From Roseomonas indoligenes (GTDB lineage Bacteria; Pseudomonadota; Alphaproteobacteria; Acetobacterales; Acetobacteraceae): a DNA stretch of 64,000 nt. This document shows positions 58,025-64,000 of the stretch, piece by piece; position 1 is the stretch's first letter, and every line of letters starts with the position of its first letter. Under the pieces are notes generated by a model. The model did no database searches. It worked only from the letters and a program-made list of their open reading frames with translations, and was not told the DNA's origin. Where the stretch lies: NCBI RefSeq assembly GCF_017813365.1, contig NZ_JAGIZA010000007.1, positions 124,001 to 188,000 of the forward strand, in the 5' to 3' direction. A program made the translations under genes and the position numbers.

Positions 58025-59286
58025 CGGAGATGAATCGCCGTGGGCTGCTGCGCGCGGGCGCCGGGCTTGCGGGTGTTGCCGCGGGCACCGGGCTGGCCGC
58101 GCCTGCGGTGCACGCGCAGGAGCCGGTGACGCTGCGTTACCTGGGCACGGCGGTGAACCAGAGCGCCGAGATCGCGGCGAAGGTGAAGCAGGATCTGGGG
58201 ATCACCATCGAGTACATCCCGGTGGTGACGGATGACGTGATCCGGCGGGCGGTGACGCAGCCCAATACCTTCGACCTGCTGGACATGGAGTATTTCTCGG
58301 TTAAGCGCGTGCTGCCCTCGGGCAACCTGCAGGGGATCGAGGCGCGGCGGATCAAGCTGTTCGACAAGATCACGCCGGTCTTCACGCGCGGCGTGACGGC
58401 GGGAGGCAGGACGCTCGGCGAGCAGGGGACGGCGCCGAAGAAGGTGCAGTTCATGAACGGGAGGGGCGGCAAGGATCTGGCGACCTCGCCGACTGAGTGG
58501 ATGACGCTGATCCCGACGACCTACAACGCGGATACGCTGGGCATCCGCCCCGACCTGATCGGGCGGCCGGTCGCGAGCTGGGCGGAGCTGCTGAACCCGC
58601 AGTTCAAGGGGAAGGCTTCCATCCTCAACATCCCGTCCATCGGCATCATGGACGCGGCGATGGTGATGGAGGCGACCGGGCAATATAAGTACCCGGACAA
58701 GGGGAACATGAGCCGTGCGGAGATCGACCGCACCATGGCCATGCTGACGGAGGCGAAGAAGGCCGGGCAGTTCCGGGCCTTCTGGTCCGACTTCAACGAG
58801 AGCGTGAACCTGATGGCCTCCGGCGAGACGGTGATCCAGTCCATGTGGTCGCCGGCGGTGACGAAGGTGCGTTCGCAGGGGGTGGCCTGCACCTATCAGC
58901 CGCTGAAGGAGGGGTATCGGGCCTGGGCGTCGGGCTTCGGGATGCCGCGGACGCTGGAGGGGCGGAAGCTGGATGCGGCCTATGAGTTCATCAACTGGTT
59001 CCTCTCGGGCTGGGCGGGGGCCTTTCTGAACCGGCAGGGGTATTATTCGGCGGTGCTGGAGACGGCGCAGGCGAACATGCAGCCCTATGAGTGGGCCTAC
59101 TGGATGGAAGGGAAGCCGGCCGAGCAGGACATCAAGGCGCCGGACGGGTCGCTGCTGGAGAAGGCAGGGACGGTGCGCGATGGCGGTTCGTATGAGCAGC
59201 GCATGGGCGGGGTGGCCTGCTGGAACGCGGTGATGGATGAGAACACCTACCTCATCCGGAAGTGGAACGAGTTTATCGCTTCGTGA
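58021..59286 (+). CDS. ABC transporter substrate-binding protein (PotD-like)
   Basis: 421 residues with a Tat-like signal peptide (NRRGLLRAGAGLAGVAAGTGLAAPAVHA). Mature part resembles spermidine/putrescine-type binding proteins (YNADTLGIRPDLIGRPVASWAELLNPQFKGKASILNIPSIGIMDAA, GETVIQSMWSPAV, KLDAAYEFINWFLSGWAGAF). Ligand unknown; longer than typical PotD, which suggests a PotD/PhnS-like cluster. ATG overlaps the ATPase gene by 4 bp, and its stop overlaps the next start. Confidence 0.9.
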   Translation: MTEMNRRGLLRAGAGLAGVAAGTGLAAPAVHAQEPVTLRYLGTAVNQSAEIAAKVKQDLGITIEYIPVVTDDVIRRAVTQPNTFDLLDMEYFSVKRVLPSGNLQGIEARRIKLFDKITPVFTRGVTAGGRTLGEQGTAPKKVQFMNGRGGKDLATSPTEWMTLIPTTYNADTLGIRPDLIGRPVASWAELLNPQFKGKASILNIPSIGIMDAAMVMEATGQYKYPDKGNMSRAEIDRTMAMLTEAKKAGQFRAFWSDFNESVNLMASGETVIQSMWSPAVTKVRSQGVACTYQPLKEGYRAWASGFGMPRTLEGRKLDAAYEFINWFLSGWAGAFLNRQGYYSAVLETAQANMQPYEWAYWMEGKPAEQDIKAPDGSLLEKAGTVRDGGSYEQRMGGVACWNAVMDENTYLIRKWNEFIAS

Positions 59287-60206
59287 TGGACGGGGGCGGC
59301 GCGCCGGTGATGGTTGATGCTGTGCGCGCCGCGCCTCGGCGTTCGTGGGGGGCGTATTGGCAGGCGGCGCCCTTCGCGATCGTGTTCCTGCTGTTCTTCA
59401 TCGTGCCGCTGTGCCTGACGGTGGCGGTGTCGTTCTGGCATTATGACGAGTACAGTTTGCAGCCGGCCTTTACCCTCGAGAACTACGAGGAGGTGTTCGA
59501 CGGCTGCATCGCGAAGCTGCCGAGCCTCTGCGTGACCTTTGCGACCTATCTGTCGACGCTGCGCTTCGCGCTGATGGCCTGGGTCTGCACGCTCGTGCTG
59601 GGGTTCGGGATTGCCTACTTCCTGGCCTTCCATGTGCGGACGGTGCCGATGCAGATGGCGCTGTTCCTGATCTGCACGGTGCCGTTCTGGACTTCGAACA
59701 TCATCCGGATGGTGGCCTGGGTGCCCTTGTTGGGGCGGAATGGGTTGGTGAACCAGGGGTTGCAGGCGGTGGGGGCGACGAGCGCGCCGCTGGACTGGTT
59801 GTTGTACTCGGAGTTCTCGGTCGTGCTGGCGTTTGTGCACCTCTACACGCTGTTCATGATGGTGCCGATCTTCAACTCGATGGCGCGGATCGACCGTTCG
59901 CTGATCGAGGCGGCGCGGGATGCGGGGGCATCCGGGTGGCAGACGCTGTGGAGCGTGGTGATCCCGCTCTGCAAGCCGGGGATCGTGATCGGGTCGATTT
60001 TCGTGCTGACCATTGTGATGGGGGATTTCGTCACGGTGGGGATCATGGGCGGGCAGCAGATCGCTTCCATTGGGAAGGTGATCCAGGTGCAGATGAGCTA
60101 CCTGCAGTTTCCGATCGCGGCGGCGAATGCGGTGGTGCTGCTGGGGATCGTGCTGCTGATGATCTGGGCGTTGACGCGGCTGGTCGATATCCGGCGGGAG
60201 CTGTGA
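59286..60206 (+). CDS. ABC transporter permease (PotB-like)
   Basis: 306 residues, about six helices. The EAA-type motif is IEAARDAGASGWQTLWSVVIPLCKPGI near residue 210, typical of polyamine-type permeases. ATG overlaps the binding-protein stop (TGATG). First of two permeases forming the heterodimeric pore. Confidence 0.92.
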   Translation: MDGGGAPVMVDAVRAAPRRSWGAYWQAAPFAIVFLLFFIVPLCLTVAVSFWHYDEYSLQPAFTLENYEEVFDGCIAKLPSLCVTFATYLSTLRFALMAWVCTLVLGFGIAYFLAFHVRTVPMQMALFLICTVPFWTSNIIRMVAWVPLLGRNGLVNQGLQAVGATSAPLDWLLYSEFSVVLAFVHLYTLFMMVPIFNSMARIDRSLIEAARDAGASGWQTLWSVVIPLCKPGIVIGSIFVLTIVMGDFVTVGIMGGQQIASIGKVIQVQMSYLQFPIAAANAVVLLGIVLLMIWALTRLVDIRREL

Positions 60207-60207
60207 G

Positions 60208-61095
60208 GTGAACCGGGTGGGGGAGAGGCGGCCGGCGGCGTTCTGGTGGCTGGCGGCGCTTTTCGCGGCGTTCGTGCTGTTTCTCTACGGGCCGATCCTG
60301 GCGATCGTGGTGCTGTCGTTCCAGGGGCCTTCGGGGGGGCTGACCTTTCCGATGAACGGGGTGTCCACCTTCTGGTTCTCCAAGCTTTGGCAGGGCGTGG
60401 GGGTGGTGGATATCTGGGCGGCCTTCGGGCGGTCCTTGCGTCTGGGCGCGGTGGTGATGGTGCTGACGGTGCTGCTGGCGCTGCCGGCGGGGTTGGCGTT
60501 CCGGAAGCGGTTCCGCGGGCAGTCGGCGCTGTTCCTTGTGGCGGTGGCGAGTTTGATCGTGCCGTCCATCGTGGTGTCGCTGGGGATCGGGCTGGGGTTC
60601 CGGATCGTCGATGACGCGGTGAAGGGGCTGGCGGAGGCGACGGGGTGGGGGTTCCTGCGGGGGTATGAGACGGCGGCGGGGCTGTATTCCTCGGCGCTGG
60701 GGGCGCACCTGACATGGACGCTGCCGTTCGGGCTGCTGATCCTGTTCGCGGTCTTCAACCGGTTCAATCCGGCCTATGAGGAGGCGGCGCGGGATCTGGG
60801 GGCTTCGCCTTGGCGGACGCTGCGGCATGTGGTGCTGCCGATTATCGCGCCCTCTCTCGTCGGGGTGGCGCTGTTCGGGTTCACGCTGTCCTGGGACGAG
60901 GTGGCGCGGACGAGCCAGGCGATCGGGGGGCGGAACACGCTGCCGCTGGAGCTGCAGGGGCTGACGACGACGGTGACGACGCCGGAGATCTATGCGCTGG
61001 GGACGGTGACGACTGGGATGTCGCTGGTGGTGATCGCGATCGCCATTGGGGGCGTGGTGGTGCTGCGGCGGAGGCGGGCGGCGGCGGGAGGATAG
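60208..61095 (+). CDS. ABC transporter permease (PotC-like)
   Basis: 295 residues, six helices, EAA motif EEAARDLGASPWRTLRHVVLPIIAPSL. GTG start 1 bp after the previous stop. Second permease of the operon. Ends 13 bp before the convergent MHS transporter stop; no terminator is evident between. Confidence 0.92.
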   Translation: MNRVGERRPAAFWWLAALFAAFVLFLYGPILAIVVLSFQGPSGGLTFPMNGVSTFWFSKLWQGVGVVDIWAAFGRSLRLGAVVMVLTVLLALPAGLAFRKRFRGQSALFLVAVASLIVPSIVVSLGIGLGFRIVDDAVKGLAEATGWGFLRGYETAAGLYSSALGAHLTWTLPFGLLILFAVFNRFNPAYEEAARDLGASPWRTLRHVVLPIIAPSLVGVALFGFTLSWDEVARTSQAIGGRNTLPLELQGLTTTVTTPEIYALGTVTTGMSLVVIAIAIGGVVVLRRRRAAAGG

Positions 61096-61108
61096 GGCGG
61101 GCCGTTTT

Positions 61109-62386
61109 CTACGCCCGTGGCCGGTTCGGGGCGGGGCGCGTCTCCGGCATGGTGAGGAAGACCGGCAGCACGCAGAGGGCGACCACCGCAATCATCGCGC
61201 CCGGGACCAGCGGCCAGCCGCTGCGGCCCATCAGTTCCTGCGCGAGGTAGGGGGCGAGGCCGCCGAAGACTGCGGTTGCGGTGGTGGCGCCGAGGGCCAG
61301 GCCGCTGAGGCGGCCTTCGCCGGGGAATTGCTCGGCCGTGGCGACGGCGCCGACGGCGCTCATCGCGCCGCCGACGGCGGCCAGGACGAGGGCGCCGACG
61401 GTGGCCCATCCGCGGGAGGCGCCGGCCATCAGGGAGAAGAGGGTGATCGGGAGGACCGCCGCTGCGATGCAGACGGCGAGGAGGACGGGCTTGCGGCCGT
61501 AGCGGTCCGAGAGGCTTCCCGTGACCTGGGTGACGAGGATGACGACGAGGGCGGCGGCGGTGGAGAGCCAGAGGGCCTCGCCCTCAGTCATGGGGGAGGC
61601 GCTGGCGAGGAAGGCGGGCACGTAGGTGATGCCGACGTAGTAGGTGATCGAGCCCAGGGCCGAGATGGCGAAGCCGCGGGCGATGGCGGCGCGGTGGTGG
61701 GTGAGGGCGTGGCGGAGGGGGTTCGTGGGGACGGTGCCGCCTGCCGCCTGGCGCTCGAAGTCCGGGGATTCCTGCATGATGGAGCGGGCGATCCAGACGG
61801 TGGCGGCGAGGGCGGCGCCGAGCAGGAAGGGGATGCGCCAGCCCCAGGAATCGAGGGCGGGGGTGTCCATCGCGTTGACGGTGAGGGCGGCGATGGCGGC
61901 GGCGAGGAGGGCGCCGACCTCGCTGGCAGCTGCGGCGGAGGAGGTGACGAGGCCGCGGCATTCGGGGCGCGCGCCTTCGAGGAGGTAGGCGACGACGCCG
62001 GTGTATTCGCCGCCCACCGAGAAGCCCATGACGCAGCGGAGGAGCAGCAGGAGCCAGGCGGCGGCGGGGCCGATGCTTCCGTATGTCGGGAGGAGGGCGG
62101 TGGCGAGCATGGCGGCGGTCATCAGCGCCATGGAGAGGAGCATCATGCGGCGGCGGCCGTAGCGGTCCCCGACATGACCGAAGAAGGCGGCGCCGAGGGG
62201 GCGCATGAGGTAGGCCACGGCGAAGCCGCCGAGGGTGAGGGCTAGGGAGGTTCCGCCGCCGCCGAAGAAGACGCGGGAGAGGACGGTGGCGAAGTAGAGG
62301 TAGAGGGTGAAGTCGTACCACTCGACGACGGTGGAGAGGGCCGCGACCGCCATGGAGGCGCGGGAGATGCCTGGCCTGTCGCTCAC
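61109..62386 (-). CDS. MFS transporter, metabolite:H+ symporter (MHS) family
   Basis: 425 residues, 12 helices. EWYDFTLYLYFATVL near the N-terminus and GHVGDRYGRRRMMLLSM are the MHS signatures; a second MFS motif SDRYGRKPVLL follows helix 8. Homologues import organic acids, amino acids or betaines. Convergent with the ABC operon and 87 bp after thrC on the same strand. Confidence 0.88.
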   Translation of the reverse strand: MSDRPGISRASMAVAALSTVVEWYDFTLYLYFATVLSRVFFGGGGTSLALTLGGFAVAYLMRPLGAAFFGHVGDRYGRRRMMLLSMALMTAAMLATALLPTYGSIGPAAAWLLLLLRCVMGFSVGGEYTGVVAYLLEGARPECRGLVTSSAAAASEVGALLAAAIAALTVNAMDTPALDSWGWRIPFLLGAALAATVWIARSIMQESPDFERQAAGGTVPTNPLRHALTHHRAAIARGFAISALGSITYYVGITYVPAFLASASPMTEGEALWLSTAAALVVILVTQVTGSLSDRYGRKPVLLAVCIAAAVLPITLFSLMAGASRGWATVGALVLAAVGGAMSAVGAVATAEQFPGEGRLSGLALGATTATAVFGGLAPYLAQELMGRSGWPLVPGAMIAVVALCVLPVFLTMPETRPAPNRPRA

Positions 62387-62445
62387 GGGGGCGCCCTGTC
62401 GGTGGTGCCGAAGGGTGCGCGATTGCCGGGGGTGTTGGAAGGGGG

Positions 62446-62467
62446 CCCGGGCGCGGGGGCGCCCGGG
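62446..62467 (-). terminator. 9-bp GC hairpin after thrC
   Basis: CCCGGGCGC (62446-62454), loop GGGG, GCGCCCGGG (62459-62467), immediately after the thrC stop on the minus strand. No T tract, so efficiency is doubtful. Confidence 0.4.
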
Positions 62468-62473
62468 AGTGGT

Positions 62474-63874
62474 TCAGCCGTTGCGGCGGGCGTGGGCGCG
62501 GACGGCGGATTCGATCGCGTGCAGGTCGTTGGGGAGGACGGTGAAGCGTTCCTCGCGCTCGTAGAGGTCGGCCATGTGGGGGGGCAGGGCCGGGCGGGTG
62601 CCGGTGGCCCTTTCGACCGCGTCCGGGAATTTCGCGGGGTGGGCGGTGGCGGCGATGATGATGGGCGTCGCGGGGTTGTCCGGCGGGGCGGCGTGGCTGG
62701 CGGCGGTGCCGGCGGCGGTGTGGGGGTCGGCCGGGTAGCCTTGGGCGTGGAGGCGGCGCATCTCGGCGATCGTTTCCTCGTCCGAGACGGCGTGGCCGCG
62801 GAAGAGGGCGGTGGCGGCGCGCCAGGTGGATTCGTCGATGGGCATGCGGCCGGTGTCGCGGAAGGCGCGCATGGCAGTGGCGGTCCGCGCGCCGTCGCGG
62901 CCGAGGAGCTCGAAGAGCAGGCGCTCGAAGTTCGAGGAGACCTGGATATCCATGCTGGGGGAGAGGCTGGGGATGACGGGCTGCGCCGTCATGTCGTTGC
63001 CGGTGATCCAGCGTGCCAGGATGTCGTTGCGGTTGGCGCCGACGATGAGGGTGGAGACGGGCAGGCCCATGCGGCGGGCGGCCCAGGCGGCGAAGACGTT
63101 GCCGAAATTGCCGGTGGGGACGGCGAAGGCGATCTCGCATTGCGGGGCGCCGAGCGCGAGGGCGGAGGCGACGTAGTAGGGGATCTGGGCGGCGATGCGG
63201 GCCCAGTTGATGGAGTTGACGGCGGAGAGGTTCATTTCCCGCCGGAAGGGGGCGTCGTTGAACATCGCCTTCACCAGGTCCTGGCAGGCGTCGAAGTCGC
63301 CTTGGACGGCGATGTTGCGGACGTTGGGGGAGAGGACGGTGGTCATCTGCCGGCGCTGGACGGCGCTGGTGCGGCCTTCCGGGTGGAGGATGACGATGTC
63401 GAGGTTCTCGCGGCCCTTGCAGGCCTCGATGGCCGCCGAGCCGGTGTCGCCGGAGGTGGCGCCGACGATGGTGATGCGCTCGCCCCGGCGGGCGAGGACG
63501 TGGTCGAACATCCGGCCGAGGAGCTGGAGGGCGAAGTCCTTGAAGGCGAGGGTGGGGCCGTGGAACAGCTCCAGCGCGAAGCGGCGGTGGTCCAGCTGGA
63601 CCAGGGGGGCGACGGCGGGGGTGGTGAAGCCGGCATAGGCGTCCGCGCACATGGCTTCCAGGACGCCTTCCTCGAAGGTGTCGCCGGTGAAGAGGCGGAT
63701 GATGCGGGCGGCGAGCGCCGGGTAGGGGAGGCCGCGGAGCTCCTCCCAGTCGTCCGTGGTGAGGACGGGCCAGGTCTCCGGCAGGAAGAGGCCGCCATCC
63801 TCGGCCAGGCCGGCCAGGAGGACGGATTCGAAGTCGCGGGGGGCGGCCTCGCCGCGTGTGGAGACGTAGCGCAT
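62474..63874 (-). CDS. thrC: Threonine synthase
   Basis: 466 residues, PLP enzyme converting O-phosphohomoserine to threonine. N-terminal MRYVSTRGEAAPRDFESVLLAGLAEDGGLFLPE, PLP lysine in LAFKDFALQ (about 110), GATSGDTGSAA phosphate-binding loop, and EIAFAVPTGNFGNVFAAW. ATG 63874 gives the standard N-terminus; the 17-codon extension upstream is not conserved. Confidence 0.95.
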   Translation of the reverse strand: MRYVSTRGEAAPRDFESVLLAGLAEDGGLFLPETWPVLTTDDWEELRGLPYPALAARIIRLFTGDTFEEGVLEAMCADAYAGFTTPAVAPLVQLDHRRFALELFHGPTLAFKDFALQLLGRMFDHVLARRGERITIVGATSGDTGSAAIEACKGRENLDIVILHPEGRTSAVQRRQMTTVLSPNVRNIAVQGDFDACQDLVKAMFNDAPFRREMNLSAVNSINWARIAAQIPYYVASALALGAPQCEIAFAVPTGNFGNVFAAWAARRMGLPVSTLIVGANRNDILARWITGNDMTAQPVIPSLSPSMDIQVSSNFERLLFELLGRDGARTATAMRAFRDTGRMPIDESTWRAATALFRGHAVSDEETIAEMRRLHAQGYPADPHTAAGTAASHAAPPDNPATPIIIAATAHPAKFPDAVERATGTRPALPPHMADLYEREERFTVLPNDLHAIESAVRAHARRNG

Positions 63875-63969
63875 GGCGGGGGGCTTAGCGGAAAGGGCGC
63901 GGGGCCGGAATGGCGCGTGTTGCATGGGGGAGGATCGTGTCTGGAAAGGGCGGGGGTGGGGGCGGCAGG

Positions 63970-64000
63970 ATGGCGGGCATGATCCGGCGCGCGCTTCTCC
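63970..64000 (+). CDS. Possible start of a rightward gene, cut by window edge
   Basis: ATG at 63970 (and 63979, same frame) begins MAGMIRRALL with a GGCGGCAGG purine stretch before it, resembling the N-terminus of an exported protein. Only ten codons are visible, so product and even coding status are uncertain. Confidence 0.2.
   Translation, partial: MAGMIRRALL

Overview
The window looks like a chromosomal segment of a very GC-rich alphaproteobacterium, most likely Acetobacteraceae and Roseomonas-like. This is inferred from the rimP-nusA-ylxR-infB-rbfA order, trpF/trpB/trpA together, many GTG/TTG starts, Bug-type and polyamine-type uptake genes, and dense housekeeping content. I saw no rRNA or tRNA gene, no CRISPR array and no complete prophage.

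Layout. 1-12.5 kb: partial M20 peptidase, glycerophosphodiesterase, DMT exporter, amidase, DEAD-box helicase, purH, an SDR/GH15 pair and a UvsE-type endonuclease. 12.5-21.2 kb (minus strand): the transcription/translation block trmB, rimP, nusA, ylxR-L7Ae, infB, rbfA, yciA, a small membrane protein, uvsE. An apparent promoter and terminator-like hairpin lie between trmB and rimP, so this block may be controlled by attenuation. 21.4-26.2 kb: metK, a lone transposase-type domain gene, an AT-richer acquired gene for an OLD-like AAA/TOPRIM nuclease, and an LDH2-type dehydrogenase. 26.3-34.7 kb: envelope and small proteins, dapB, a TonB-dependent receptor with a strongly self-complementary leader, an LpxH-type phosphatase, and a LysR gene divergent from a small exported protein. 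34.8-47.6 kb: Na/Pi symporter, TreS-like GH13, trpA/trpB, an EamA exporter, and a tightly overlapping chain argG / two GT-C-like membrane proteins / pyrF / trpF. 47.6-48.9 kb: a gene-poor graveyard with hairpins and two gene remnants. 48.9-64 kb: rlmN, IalB-like protein, HPF, methyltransferase plus DUF218, an amidohydrolase with a Bug-type binding protein, a LysR gene divergent from a polyamine-type ABC operon, an MHS transporter and thrC.

Non-coding structure is the main surprise. Many gaps hold perfect or near-perfect hairpins. One family has a conserved GA-AGGAA-N-TC apex with stems that change sequence but keep pairing. A composite element of about 235 bp occurs twice in opposite orientations, about 54 kb apart, and its parts reappear elsewhere. 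The best candidates for something undescribed are this hairpin family, the rimP leader, the TonB-receptor leader, and the isolated OLD-like nuclease beside a transposase-domain gene. I could not run searches; function calls rest on motifs read from the translations.
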